Shown here piece by piece: positions 11,524-23,114 of a stretch of 64,000 nucleotides of DNA (the first letter of the stretch is position 1; the number at the start of each line of letters is the position of its first letter). Origin of the DNA: Saturnia japonica (lineage: Eukaryota > Arthropoda > Insecta > Lepidoptera > Saturniidae); the NCBI GenBank assembly GCA_033032175.1, contig CM065326.1:10620001-10684000 (forward strand). Direction: 5' to 3'. Made by a program: the position numbers and the translations under genes. Below the pieces are notes generated by a model that was not told where the DNA came from, made no database searches, and saw only the letters and a list, made by a program, of their open reading frames with translations.

Positions 11524-12286
11524 ATGTTTTTTCCACAAGCACTGAAGTGTTTAGAGGTAGTAACGGGTTTATGCCTTGATTACACGTACCGAGTACAGTG
11601 GTGGTGATACAACACAATGTCACTAGGCCGAAAAAGTGATCAAGGCCGAATTTATGATTAATGTAAATTATACATAGATTTTATGTCACACCGCGCCAGT
11701 AGTTAGTTCAGTGTGTATTCATAGAACTAGTGATACAATGGATCGTAAACAAATACCAAACACTGAATCGAATACCGAGTGAGACAGTGCAAGCAGTGCG
11801 GGTGCGGGCACTCGGTGATGTGTTTACACTTTACACCTACCGAGTACTCAGCTGTCTCGCCATTCTACTTGGTGTGCGTAATCAGGGTATCAAAGAAAAC
11901 TGTGTTTGTCAAGAAAGTTAACAAAAGAGCACAAAACAAATTACTCGCCAATGATTCACGATCATATTATGAAAATAGGTACCTACAATCTACAGAAAGA
12001 AAAACTCCATAGTATGTATACAAAGGGGCCTTGACCAATAAATATTGAGAATCTATGATATAAATATTTATAATTATCAACGGAATAATGCGCGTAAGTG
12101 TACCATTTCTGTTTACTCGACCCATGTACCTACTTGATACTTGCGAAACGTTACCTCGAAATCCCGAGTTATTGTTTACCAATTAAACTGTACAATTTAC
12201 CTTTGTTTACCCTTGTTTTATAAATAATATAAATTGCCATTAATACTCAAAGGATCTTAGTAATCTAATCTATACTTACTTATTTA
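11524..12286. other. Intergenic DNA, nothing recognised
   Basis: Short open frames at 11730-12012 overlap each other in different frames, have no motif and no splice context. I do not call them genes. Confidence 0.35.
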
Positions 12287-13234
12287 TCTATACTAATGTT
12301 GTAAAGCTCAAGAGATTGTTTGTTTGTATAAATGCGCTGATCTCTAAAATAACCAGTTAATTTTTTAAAATCCTTATAGCGCTTTATATCCTTACTTGCT
12401 GTGCCCCACGGTTTCATCCGTGTTAATTTTATCCGACAAAACACTGCGCCGCGCCCGGGCCGCGCCGCGCCGCCAACGCACCCGTGTAGCCTATCATAAT
12501 AATTGTTCTCACTTCCCGTAAGTGAAAAATAATTTTAACTTTCCATTATCTCCTAAACTATGCGACCAAATAACATGCTATAAATGACAAAGTTTAACTT
12601 CATAAAATTGTCTTTATGATGAAGTAACTTTCGTTCGTAAGGATGAATATGCCATGCTTAAAAATAATGGTCAGAAATCACTTTTTAATTTTTAACATAT
12701 ATTAAAATTTGTCACGAAATAACGTATTGTGGCTTATGTATATAAAACAGGCGTATGCTATTTTTTAGATATACTAAGACCAATATTTTTTAGAACATTG
12801 TATTTACGTATCATTAACAATGCCAGCCGCCAGTGCACGCAAAATTGGTTTTATGACAAAGTAACTTTTGTTCGTAAAGATTAATATGGCATGCCTCAAG
12901 ATAATGCACATAAATCCCTTTTAATATTCTACAAACGGCATAATAAGCTATAATTTTTTTTTATAGACTATGGGCCAATATTTTTCTAAAAAATTGTATT
13001 TACGCGGATAAAGCAGTCCGGGAGAGCTTCTACTTCCGAATTATTCAACAAAAATAAATATTTAAGGCTAGCTGAGAGATGTAGCCTAATTTTCCTCGTG
13101 AAATGGGATATCAAATAAAAAAGAATACACCTGGTAGTTCCAGAGATTAGCGTGTCTAAACAAATAAAAAAACTATTCCGCTTTATATAGTATATAAAAT
13201 ATATAATACGGGTGAGACCAGAGGGCACAACTAG
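12287..13234 (+). mobile_element. Helitron family B, interrupted by a second Helitron
   Basis: A 5' end TCTATACTAATGTTGTAAAG follows A at 12286, and a 3' end acgggtgagaccagag...caactag is followed by T at 13235. Both belong to one plus-strand family B element. Between about 12395 and 13195 lies a family B copy in the opposite orientation, so the outer copy appears split by a nested insertion. Confidence 0.55.
12395..13195 (-). mobile_element. Helitron family B, nested inner copy
   Basis: On the plus strand it reads gctgtgccccacggtttcat from 12398, the inverted family B 3' terminus with the final CTAG decayed. It continues through ccattatctcctaaacta, tataaatgacaaagtttaac and cagagattagcgtg, ending near ccgctttatatagtata. 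The same order is seen at 23115 and 56267. About 800 bp with no coding frame. Confidence 0.65.
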
Positions 13235-13504
13235 TCTACTTAAATAAAAAACTTTATTACGAGCCTTAATTGATTTTTATCGCTCAGTATGAGTTTTTAT
13301 AAAAGGATTGAAAATTTAAACTTATGCAGTAGTGTTTTTGTTGCAAGAATCGTTTAAAAAGGGATTTCTGGAAATTGGGAAAGGGTTTGACAAAGTTTGT
13401 ATGTGAAATGATATTTTTAAATAAAGATTTATTTTAAAGTTGGTAGTTAATAATAGTTTTTCACAATTTAACTCCTAAGGATCATAAAAAAGTTCTAACA
13501 TTTT
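13235..13504. other. Short intergenic stretch, nothing recognised
   Basis: AT-rich spacer between repeats. Confidence 0.4.
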
Positions 13505-13771
13505 GACCACAATCTCACTTCATGTGATGTATCTCTTTGGCTCAAGATGATACCACGCTACGCCTAATGGGAGAACTGGCTGCTGGAACATGCCTATAAC
13601 TAACTTGAGGATTGTAGCTAGCCAGACGGGCATTAGAAAATGCTTATCATTAATGCTGTGATTCCGTCACTATGTTTTCCTTCACCGAAACACCAGGCTG
13701 TCACTCCAGGGATTCAAACTCACGTCGAACGAAGCGGTGTCCGTCCACGCTACCACTGAACCATCATTGCT
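13505..13771 (-). mobile_element. tRNA-derived SINE, second family
   Basis: Reading the minus strand from 13771, the head has a Pol III A-box-like TGGTAGCGTGG. About 30 bases on comes a B-box-like GAGTTTGAATCCC, the order and spacing of a tRNA gene. An unrelated ~200-bp body follows. The internal promoter is diverged and I see no clear target duplication. Confidence 0.6.
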
Positions 13772-14551
13772 TCATAATGTATATTCTCTAAATTATAAAG
13801 TTGACGTGAGATTTGTATCAATCGCTCCCTTGAAATGAAATTCGATGAGATTGTGCCAGATATCTCCCCAAATTTTGAACTAACGTAATTAATGGACGTC
13901 CTTAAAGAAGTAATAATATTTTGCTCGATAAAGTGCCTACGCACTTCCAGTATGTTGGTGTTTACGTTTCTAGTAGGTACGGACTACGGATGATGCCAGT
14001 GGATGTATGGAGATAAACAAAACGTTTGATCGTAATGGAAATCTTTCAAATTCGTACTCTTTTACTTCATGGTATATTCTAAAACATCGGATGCATGAAT
14101 TAGGAAACATTTTTCTCAATGTAGGATATAGGTAGTGTAACTTAAACAAAAAAGTTTAGTATCTCTAGTGCCAGGCCCGAGATCGAAATTACGTAGCAAA
14201 GCGATTGCCGAAATCCCTTTCGGCTTCAATATGGCGAAATTGTATAACGTATTATAAAAATCTCCAATCGCTTCGGTTTTGCGAAACACTTATAATATAC
14301 CGTAATTATGGTCCGATTATGGAGGGCAGCCGTCCTTGCTTGTCTATTTTTAGACTGATTCTAAAGTATAAACAGATAAATCATTCACTTAATAGCCACA
14401 TATTTGCAATCAAAATATGTAAAACTGACAAAAAATATCCTTTATTTTGAGACTAGACATCTGGAACGGCCGCTTCGTTCGCCCTATGTAAGTTCCGGCT
14501 ATGTGTATTACAACAATATAACTACATAGTATGCTGCGTGTAAAGCGCCTA
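13772..14551. other. Intergenic DNA, nothing recognised
   Basis: No supported gene. Short frames at 13750-13944 and 14205-14450 have no recognisable features. Confidence 0.35.
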
Positions 14552-15048
14552 AGGGGGCGTCCAAGTATTACGTAACGCAATTTAAAAAAAATTCAGCCTT
14601 TCTCCCGCCTGTGTAACGCGTCGTAAGATTTTTATGTACCCGCCCTCCCCCTCCTTAAACGTTACGTAATACCCAAATCAGCAAGAGAACTTTTATAGGC
14701 CAAGAACAGCTGATGATGCAAATCTCCTTGTTTTGAGAACATTACAGTATGAACTCACTTTAACAACACTTGCTTGCTTGCTTTCCCCGTTAAACAAACG
14801 AAAATGGTTGCCAACTTGCGAGAATAAAATAAAAATGACGTACAATACAATCGAGGGATTCACCGTAAAATATAAACGAAAAGGGTTGCGATCTTGGGAA
14901 ATTTTAATTGCCTAGTTTTTTATTTCAATTAAAAAATATGTTACGTAACGTGTTGTTCGAACCCCCCTCCAGTCCTTGTAACGCATCGCAACGTTTTACA
15001 AGACTCCCCCTCCCCAAAATTGCGTTACGTAATAATTGACCGCCCCCC
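14552..15048. mobile_element. 497-bp terminal-inverted-repeat element (MITE)
   Basis: The left end AGGGGGCGTCCAAGTATTAC continues to cgtaacgcaatt. The inverted right end GGGGGGCGGTCAATTATTAC continues to cgtaacgcaatt, giving ~31-bp terminal inverted repeats. TA flanks both ends (14550-14551 and 15049-15050). Further gttacgtaa words lie just inside both ends. There is no transposase; the short frame at 14733-14915 is not recognisable. The TA target fits several DNA-transposon superfamilies, so I leave the class open. Confidence 0.7.
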
Positions 15049-15050
15049 TA

Positions 15051-15532
15051 AATAGGCAAAAGCTTGTAACGACTGTAGATCAAATAGAAGTTAACTAACT
15101 ACTGACAATGGTGCAGCGACCCAAAGTGGATCTTGTCGTCCGACACTAAAAGAATTCCAGTTTACACTACGTCATCTCACGTCACTGTTTCGCTTGTAGG
15201 AAGTCCAAGTATTCGTACTAATGACCCGTATTATCTGCGCGTGATAGCTACAGATGTGTTCTGTGAACCCATGCACTTTATATGCAGGCAACGACCGGCT
15301 TGAAGGCACTCTCGCCTGAGCTGTTTGGATTGTGATGACGCAAAATGCGTAAAAAGTAAAATGGTCATTTTGGACTAGGAAAGAATCATAAATTGTTACC
15401 GAGATGAAACTATCACCAAAATGTAATTGATCGTTAATGTAATTGATTTTTTTTAGCTTTAAGCGCTGTCACTTTGTCGTGCAATAGCATGCCATGCATT
15501 ATAATAGTAATAAAAAATTACATAATACAACA
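15051..15532. repeat. Region holding one copy of a ~130-bp dispersed repeat
   Basis: At 15205-15315 the text attcgtactaatgacccgta, gcgcgtgata, acttta-atgcag and gaccggctt parallels 39475-39605 (atccgtactaatgactcagt, gcgcgataac, actttataagcag, aaccggctt). Both are diverged copies of one repeat. No gene. Confidence 0.5.
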
Positions 15533-15720
15533 TACTATCACGACTATATCCACGAAGGATTAGGCAGAGTTCGCCGAGTATGTTTTCAGGTTCCATGTAT
15601 AGGGGGCGAGCCTATTGCCAATAATCGGGCACGAACCCAAACTCCGAGCTGCTAATGAGAATTTCATAGAAAAACCCAATAACAATAGCAGTCGCGCTTA
15701 GGACCACTAGGCTTTAAGGA
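15533..15720 (-). mobile_element. tRNA-derived SINE, internally deleted copy
   Basis: Matches the SINE at 23615 in the same orientation: ccacgaaggattaggcag, ttcgccgagtatg, agggggcgagcctattgcc, ctccgagctgcta, and the head gtcgcgcttaggaccactag. The B-box segment between cccaataac and aatagcag is deleted. Confidence 0.7.
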
Positions 15721-16189
15721 CAATTTAAAATTATTAATTCAACTAGCGTCGAATATGAAACCACAACAATAACTCGAGCGTCAATAGAATCCGTAGCGGG
15801 TACTTGGGTTCGTGTGTCAGACAGCCGAATATAATGAGCTTCGAACACATCATGACAGTCGCTATATTGTGGAACGATGGGAGCGAATTTATTCCATAAG
15901 AAAGACGTAAAATACAACTACGCTCCAGAAAACATAGTAGGTAGTATGAGGCAGACGACCTTCGACCTTGGTGTAGGGATGATCGATATTTATAGATGTT
16001 ATCCAAACATCGAAATTAAGTTTGAATACATCAACACTTAGGTACCGTAAAACATCGGCACATTGATATTATGAAGAAAACATAGAAGTTTGATTTTTCC
16101 ATAATATTTGTCTGTTGTAAATGAAATTTCAGAATCCCAAAATACGCAAAATTCAACGACAAAACACATGTTTTCTTAACGGGACAATT
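15721..16189. other. Intergenic DNA with ACATCG-type repeat
   Basis: Around 15977-16090 the words atcgatattta, aaacatcgaaatt and aaaacatcggcacattgat resemble repeats at 5985 and 49170. No gene. Confidence 0.35.
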
Positions 16190-16400
16190 TTTAACAAAAA
16201 TGAAAAGCTACTACAATGATTTTTGAAGAGTTCTCTGATGTAACTTCGAAGTTGAAGGTCCATATCCAATGAAACTAAAACGTGACCATCCTATCCAACA
16301 TAAAAAGAATCATCCAAATCCGTTCATAAACAAAAGAAGTTATGGCTGAACATCTATAACACTATAATGCTATACATTCGAATTGAGTAACATGAGTAAA
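16190..16400 (+). repeat. Dispersed repeat family E, uninterrupted copy
   Basis: Contains aatgatttttgaagagttc, aacttcgaagttgaaggtcc, aaaagaatcatccaaatccg, cataaacaaaagaagttatg and acattcgaattgag in the order seen at 3290 and 30890, without the Helitron found in the 3290 copy. Confidence 0.65.
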
Positions 16401-16572
16401 CATATGTAATATAATAATTAAAAATCAACCAACGACTAGACACCGTTGACGTAAAATTCGTATTCGAATCAGTGTCATTCCAACAACACTCGCATTGATT
16501 GACATGCAGTCACTTTATTAATAATCCAAAAAAAATGCCAGTCAGTATGCGTAGTGAAACTATCTTAAATAA

Positions 16573-17118
16573 TCTATACACAATTAATAAAATTGAAACG
16601 TATATTTGTAATGTCATTACAAATAATGAAATTGAAGTGTGTTTGTAATGTCAAAATAACAGTTTTTTACTAAATGCATATGCAAGTATATACGACACCT
16701 ATATCAAAAAACCCATTTTTTTTTGCCTGTCTGTCTGTTTGTTTGTTTCTTCCGGGTAATCTTCAAAACAGTTGCACCGATTTTGACCGAGACTTTCACT
16801 GGCAGATAGCTGATGTTATAAGGAGTAACTCGGGCTACTTATATTTTAGAAGAAGTATTAGGGTTTCGTGCAAATAAAAATCAATACGGAAAACGACGAT
16901 GTTGGGACGATTAAATGTCTTACGCTGGGTAAACCATAAAAGATATATCAAATTAATGCATCACATAATTGTGGATCTTAAAGGCCTACAAAAAAGTCGG
17001 CGAGAGCATAATATGTCATCTTCTAAGGATCAATCACCCACAATGAGTATTTTTGTCTTCAAAATAACCGGGAGCAAGTGTAGCACGATTCGCGCGTGTG
17101 TATTATTATTAGTTATGT
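16573..17118 (+). mobile_element. Helitron family A, 3' end lost at LINE insertion
   Basis: Begins TCTATACACAATTAATAAAA after A. It has a partly duplicated 5' segment (aatgaaattgaagtgtgtt), then cgggtaatctt, gggactttcactggca-like text, taaaccataaaagat and aaaaaagtcgg. It stops at the RTE LINE target site, and the usual CTAG end does not reappear beyond the LINE. Confidence 0.7.
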
Positions 17119-17129
17119 AGGTACCTATT

Positions 17130-18653
17130 AATATACCGACACTATACCGAAGATATCCCCGACATCACCCTGTACGAGATTAGGATGGCCCTTAAGCAGC
17201 TTAAGAACAACTGGGCGCCGGGTAATGACGGAATTACATCAGAGCTTCTTAAAGCGGGTGGAACACCGGTACTTAAGGTCCTGCAGAAGCTCTTTAATTC
17301 CGTTATACTCGAGGGTAAAACGCCGGAAACGTGGGGCGGCAGCGTGGTGGTCCTGTTCTTCAAGAAAGGTGATAAAACCTTATTGAAGAACTATCGGCCC
17401 ATCTCGTTGCTGAACCATCACGAATCGTCTCGAGCACAAGTTTGATGACTTCCAGCCTCCTGAACAAGCCGGTTTCCGAAAAGGCTTTAGCACCGTAGAC
17501 CACATCTATACGCTGCGGCAGATTATACAGAAGACTGAGGAGTATAATCTGCCTTTATGCTTAGCGTTCGTGGACTACGAAAAAGCCTTTGATTCGGTCG
17601 AAACCTGGGCAGTGTTGCAGTCTCTCCAGCGGTGCCATATTGACTATCGATATATCGAAGTGTTGAAGTGCTTGTACAACAACGCCACCATGTCGATCCG
17701 AGTACAGGAGCAGTGCACGAAGGCAATTCCTTTGAGAAGAGGCGTTAGACAGAGAGACGTAATATCTCCGAAACTGTTTACCGCCGCTCTAGAGGATGCC
17801 TTTAAGCTCCTGGAATGGCAAGGACTCGGCATCAATGTCAATGGCGAGTACATCACTCACCTTCGATTTGCTGGCGACATCGTAGTCATGGCAGAATCGC
17901 TGGAAGATCTTGGCACAATGCTCGATGGCCTCGACAAAGTTTCTCAACAGGTGGGCCTTAAAATGAACATGGACAAGACGAAAATCATGTCGAATGTCCA
18001 TGTGGTGCCCACCCCAGTATCAGTTGGGAACTCTTGTCTAGAAGTTGTTGAAGAATATGTCTACCTGGGACAAACAGTCCAGTTAGGTAGGTCCAACTTT
18101 GAAAAAGAGGTCCGTCGACGAATCCAACTCGGCTGGGCAGCGTTCGAGAAACTGCGCGACGTCTTCTCGTCCAAAATACCTCAGTGCCTCAAGACGAAAG
18201 TCTTTGACCAGTGTGTGTCGCCAGTGATGACATACGGCAGAGAGACGTGGTCGCTCACTGTGGGCCTCATAATAAAGCTCAAGGTCGCTCAGCGAGCTAT
18301 GGAGAGGGCTATGCTTGGTATTTCTCTACGAGATCGAATCAGAAATGAGGAGATCCATAGACAAACTAAGGTAACCGACATAGCCAAAAGGATTAGCAAG
18401 TTGAAGTGGCAGTGGGCGGGGCACATTGTTCGGAGAACTGACGGCCGTTGGGGCAGAAAGGTTCTCGAGTGGAGACCACGCACCGGAAAGCGCAGCGTAG
18501 GACGGCCCCCCACTAGATGGAAAGACGACATAATAAAGGTCGCTGGGAGCCGTTGGGTGCAGGCCGCACAAGATCGGTCGCTCTGGAGATCTATGGGGGA
18601 GGCCTATGTTCAGCAGTGTACGTCCTGCGGCTGAAATGATGATGATGATGATG
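17130..18653 (+). pseudogene. RTE-type LINE, 5'-truncated, inactive reverse transcriptase
   Basis: A non-LTR retrotransposon ORF2 remnant. It encodes the RT fingers (KNNWAPGNDGITSELLK at 17200-17250, NYRPISLL at 17390). Near 17420 there is a deletion with frameshift. Then come QAGFRKGFSTVDH, DYEKAFDSVETW (17572), the palm and a long C-terminal tail ending in a stop at 18632-18634. The catalytic F-A-D-D box reads FAGD (about 17866-17877) and the RQGD turn reads RQRD, so both active-site elements are damaged. The 3' end is a GAT/ATG repeat, as RTE elements have. The duplicated target AGGTACCTATT lies at 17119-17129 and 18654-18664. The endonuclease domain is absent, the usual result of incomplete target-primed reverse transcription. 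Confidence 0.88.
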
Positions 18654-18664
18654 AGGTACCTATT

Positions 18665-19355
18665 TATTTAGTCAACGTTATATCTATAACGTTATTATAT
18701 CTCGGGAACTACAGAACCGATTGTTATGAAACTTTTTACATCCTATTAGGCATTATTATTTTTAACGTTTTTTTTTAATTAAAACCTATTTTAATTTATT
18801 ATTTCATTATACTAGTCTTGCACTTGCGACTTTGCTCACATGGAAATTGGATCGGCTTCATTTTTCAAAAAAATTTTTGTTTTATTCTTTTTCAGTAGGT
18901 TTATTGGTTTTTAATTTATTTTATTTTTAATGTTTCATGCAAAAACTATACATTCTATTATTGTCATAGTAATAGGGTGCTGATTAAAATATTTACCTTC
19001 ATACAAAAGTTGTGTACTTTTTTTCAAACCTAAATACCTAATTCACACACGGATGTAAATAAATCTAATATTTTTGAAATATAATTAGCAATAGCGATAC
19101 ATTTTAAATTAATAATTAAGTTTTTATTTTATTTAATAATAAACCTACGCATCATAAAGACTATTTATTTTTAAAGTAAATTCATAACATTTATTTGATT
19201 ATTGGTTTGTATAAAATATTTTTCCCATATTTGTCACGCACACAAAAGCAACATTTCAAATAGTTACTGCACACTACGTTGCCGTATTCTAGGAGTTATA
19301 GTTTGGTAGATATTGTTCGATATCTAGTTGAAGCACAGCGGAGACCAATTATTAA
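18665..19355. other. AT-rich intergenic DNA, nothing recognised
   Basis: Starts with palindrome-like text (aacgttatatctataacgtt near 18676), then very AT-rich DNA without a gene. Confidence 0.4.
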
Positions 19356-19618
19356 TCTATGGCCGAAGAGATTGATTGATAATTGTTTGTATGAACGCGC
19401 TAATCTCCGGAACTACCTGTCAGATTTGGAAAAATCATTTCGCATTTTATAACCAATTTATTGTGGAAGATTATAGGCTATACAACTTCACGCTACGGCC
19501 CTAAGAAGCGAAGCAGTAATTATGAACATCAATCAATCTGGCAAGTTTTCAAGCGGCGGCCCGATGAAGAGTTAATCGAACATATTTAACACAGGTGAAA
19601 CCGTGGACCACAGCTAAG
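19356..19618 (+). mobile_element. Helitron family B, short copy
   Basis: A degenerate 5' end TCTATGGCCGAAGAGATTG, then gaacgcgctaatctccgg, ggaagattataggctatac, gaagcgaagcagtaat, and the 3' block acaggtgaaaccgtggac ending CTAAG. It parallels the 7795 copy at shorter length. Confidence 0.65.
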
Positions 19619-20589
19619 ATTTTAATAACATTAAAGTTAGCTAAACAGCGCTTATAATTAACTTGTTGATAGCATAAAGCCAATATGACTTGCTTCGCTC
19701 AAGTAGCTACAGGAGGAAAACATAAATACATCATTCCATTTTATAATCCGAGGACGATTATATTCGTAAGAGGAAGTAATTATATTATATGTATATTTCA
19801 AAACGCAAAATATGAACAAAACTATTTAAATAAATACACGTTTTTTAGAATCTCATCACACAAATATTTAAAACTTTACTCACGCTGGAACATGTTCTCG
19901 TAAACCGCAATCACTTGAACTAAAGCCGAAAATCAAAGCCAAATAATAATGAGCCAAATTCCAAAACTATTTTCATCCGACGACACACCACACCACACAC
20001 ACTACACAAACACAGATCTTCACTTTTTTTTTTGTTCTTAACGCTCAAATGTGAATTTATGATTCGAATTTAAAAATCGAACAGAACACAAATTAAAAAA
20101 AAAGTATAATAACAAGGACAATTGTAATTTTAAATATCGAACACGCGCTATTAACAGTGATGCGGCACAAAACGAACGACACATTGCGACGCGACGCCCA
20201 GCGCGACTTGCATACATACGCGATACAAACTATACAAAGTAAATTAAATTAATTATCAACAGACTATATCATTACATATTACATATATCTCTTTATATGA
20301 TACAGGCACAGATACCCGTTTAGAACTGGACGCCAATCGCGCGAATAATGTTAGCCGAATGTAAAACTCTTGTATGTATTTACATACTCGTATCTATTCC
20401 ACGTACAAATTATGTGCGTCTTTGTTCTTTTTTTTTTTGATATTTTTAGAACGTTGACTTTTGACACTTGTCGCGCTTATCGTACTGTCTTGAGAGGTGA
20501 GTTTGACGTAAGATATATTATTTCACGCCAATCATGAAGTGAATATAACGATACTTACTATAAAATCACTCAATACTTGAAACAAATAT
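19619..20589. other. Non-coding DNA with a CG-richer island
   Basis: Between about 20140 and 20225 the sequence becomes richer in CG dinucleotides (cgacgcgacgcccagcgcga), preceded by an AC-rich stretch at 19980-20010. This could be a promoter or first-exon region of a gene lying elsewhere, but I see no start codon with a following frame or a clear splice donor. The frame at 19685-19903 is not recognisable. Confidence 0.3.
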
Positions 20590-21142
20590 ATACAAATAAA
20601 TAAAATTAAGTGTTCGTTTGTAATGTTAAAATAACAGCTTTTTAATAAATGCATAATATATGATAGTTTATTATACGGTACTCTAAACGTAACACCAATT
20701 TAACATTTTTGTCTGTCTGTTTGTTTGTTCCGAGTAATTTCCGAAAGGGGTGGACCGATTTTGACGGGACTTTCACTGGCAGATAGCCGATGTTATGAGG
20801 AGTAACTTAGGCTACTTTTATTTTAGAAAAAGAATTGAGGAGTTCCGCGCAAATAAAATAAACTAACACTAAATAAGTATTAGGTGAATAAATTCGGGCA
20901 CTTAAATGGTTTACGCTGAGTAAACCGTAAGATATACATCAAATTAATGTACTACATAATTGTAGACCTTAAAAAGACCTACAAAAAAGTCAGGGACAGC
21001 AAAGTATTATGTAATCTTCTAAGGATCACCCACAATAATCATTTTTGTCCTTAAAGTAACCGGAAACGAGGGGTAGCACATTCGCGCACAAGCCCAAACA
21101 ACGGCATTCTGTAGAACAAGCGAGCGTGCTAATATAATCGTA
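20590..21142 (+). mobile_element. Helitron family A, decayed copy
   Basis: Parallels the 31923 copy throughout: aaaataacagctttttaata, gttccgagtaatttccgaaa, gggactttcactggcagata, gaggagtaacttaggctact, aaaaagacctacaaaaaagt, and the 3' part ggcattctgtagaacaagcg. The exact TC and CTAG termini are lost. Confidence 0.7.
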
Positions 21143-21176
21143 AAAATAATAGGCCTACATATTCTTTAAGACACAG

Positions 21177-21397
21177 GAATGAAGTAATTCATAATATGCT
21201 TAATATAAAACAAACAAATAACGTCAAAATCGGTCCAACCGTTTCGGAGATTACCCGGAACAAACGGAAAGACGGACATAAATAGAAAAAAAATGGGGTT
21301 TATTATGTGTACCATATATATAGTTTCATATGCATTTAGTTTAAAGCTGTTATTCTGATAAAACATACAAATACTTCAATTACATTAATTGTGTAGA
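21177..21397 (-). mobile_element. Helitron family A, 5' fragment
   Basis: On the minus strand the 5' end reads TCTACACAATTAATGTAATT from 21397, then aataacagctttaaactaaa, gttccgggtaatctccgaaa and ccgattttgacg. It is truncated after about 220 bp. Confidence 0.7.
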
Positions 21398-21539
21398 TAT
21401 ATAAATACATATTTAGACTAAGCAACAGTGATAGCTCAATGAACCTTAATCACCTTCGTATAGCTGTTAAAGTAACTAACTATTTGTACGCTTTCACTAT
21501 TTTAGTATCACTTGTCCACAACATAATCTAAAACCTACA

Positions 21540-21715
21540 AGACAATTTTTAGTAAAAAAGAAAACCCGCTTCAATGATTTTGAAGAGTAAGTGAAGAATA
21601 AGTTGAAGGTCTAATAACAATGAAATTAAAATGGGACCACCCTTCCAAATCGATTCATAAACAAAGAAGTTATGCATGAACATCCATTTTTTTTAAGTAG
21701 CATAAAAAAATGGCC
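21540..21715 (+). repeat. Dispersed repeat family E copy
   Basis: Contains gacaatttttagtaaaaaag, caatgattttgaagagta, aaattaaaatgggaccaccc and cataaacaaagaagttatgc in family order; the 3' end is missing. Confidence 0.6.
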
Positions 21716-22379
21716 GTCCTTTTTCGCAGAGAGATAAAAATCTCTCAAACACTTAACTGTATCAATAGTAAACAAAATTTAAGACAAAAAAACTCATTCA
21801 TTAAAAGGACTCGCGCACCACCAATGATTGTACTAATTCAGAAATATTTACGGACTTGTGTACAAAAACTCGTGAAACGGTGTAAGAAACAACTATGGCT
21901 TAGTAGTGGTATGTAACCTTCGATCAATACATGTAACGGGTATCGAAATAAGTTTGAATGCTTACAATGACTCTCGAGATTTAGGAGAAGGGAAACATCG
22001 AGATGAAAGCATAATATGGTGGTAGGGCATTTTCTGAAGCCCACCTGGCTACCATCAGCTATCCCCCTTCATGGTGAAAATTTGTCGCAAAGCACTTATA
22101 GGTGTTTCGACAGCCATACTTGAGAGTCAGTTCCCCCACTCAGCTTAGCGTATTTTATCTTTAGCCATATCATAACTTCACATCAGGCGAGATTGTTGCC
22201 AAAACACTAGAAAACCTATAAAAACAAAAAAATGCCATTGCCAAAATGCCAATGGGATATTCAATTTTATACTTTTAAACAGGATAGTTTCGCATCCTAT
22301 AAGAGATAACCCTGTGACGCGGTCATGCCGATTCGATAAGTGCGTGATAAATGCCGCCAAGTGTGTATTTTATGCTTAA
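21716..22379. other. Intergenic DNA with unassigned repeat-like text
   Basis: The stretch 22010-22140 (ggtggtagggcattttctga, cccacctggctaccatcagc) resembles dispersed lepidopteran repeats from general knowledge. The frame at 21710-21916 has no recognisable motif. Confidence 0.35.
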
Positions 22380-23087
22380 CTAGCTGACCCGCATAACTTC
22401 GTCTGCGTCATATAAGAGAGAGAGAGAGAGAGAGAGAAAGGGTTAGAGAGAGTGAATCATAATACTATAGGTATTATAGGTACCGCCTGCCTCCCAAATT
22501 ATTCTGCATAATAAAAATGCGCTCGCGATATGTACTTGATCATTATTTTGATGCCGAGTTATTTTGAAACTGTTATATCTCCTAACATATTCATTTAAAT
22601 CAATTAGGTACTGTAAAGGGCAATTAAGTACAAAATTAAATACTTGTGATGAATAACGTATTTATTTCGCTAAGGATTATATAAAAAAACCTTCGCAAAT
22701 AATTTATTATTTTAGAACAAATTTTATTACCATAAAAAAGGTTATATTGAGTAAACCATAAAAGATAGCCAAACGCTTTCGCGAACTATTTTTTGAAATT
22801 TTTAAAGAAAAACAATTTCGTTACACACGATTGTTGCGTAACTTTAACCATTCACGCAGCGCACGCAGTGGAAGCTCTCAAAAGGAATAAATTTCCCCCC
22901 GTTTTTGCAACATTTTTCGTTGATGCTCCGATCCTATTGGTCGTAGCGTGTTGTTATATAGCTCATATAGCCTTCCTTGATAAATGGGCTATCCAACACT
23001 AAAACATGTTTTCCTATCGAACTAGTAGTTCCTGAGATTAGCATGTTCAACAAAACAAACTCTTCAGCTTTATAATGTTAGTGTAGA
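22380..23087 (-). mobile_element. Non-autonomous Helitron with (GA)n tract
   Basis: The minus strand begins TCTACACTAACATTATAAAG near 23087 and ends cgaagttatgcgggtcagCTAG at 22380, next to T on that strand. A GA microsatellite at 22415-22437 sits about 30 bp inside the 3' end. The plus text gaactagtagttcctgagat-tagcatg is the inverted subterminal block seen in family B. Length is 708 bp with no coding frame. Confidence 0.65.
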
Positions 23088-23114
23088 ATGTATATAATAT
23101 TATTATTATGAACA

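Noticed and set aside
20140..20225. CG-rich patch as a protein-coding first exon
   Set aside because: No start codon with a sustained frame or a convincing splice donor on either strand.
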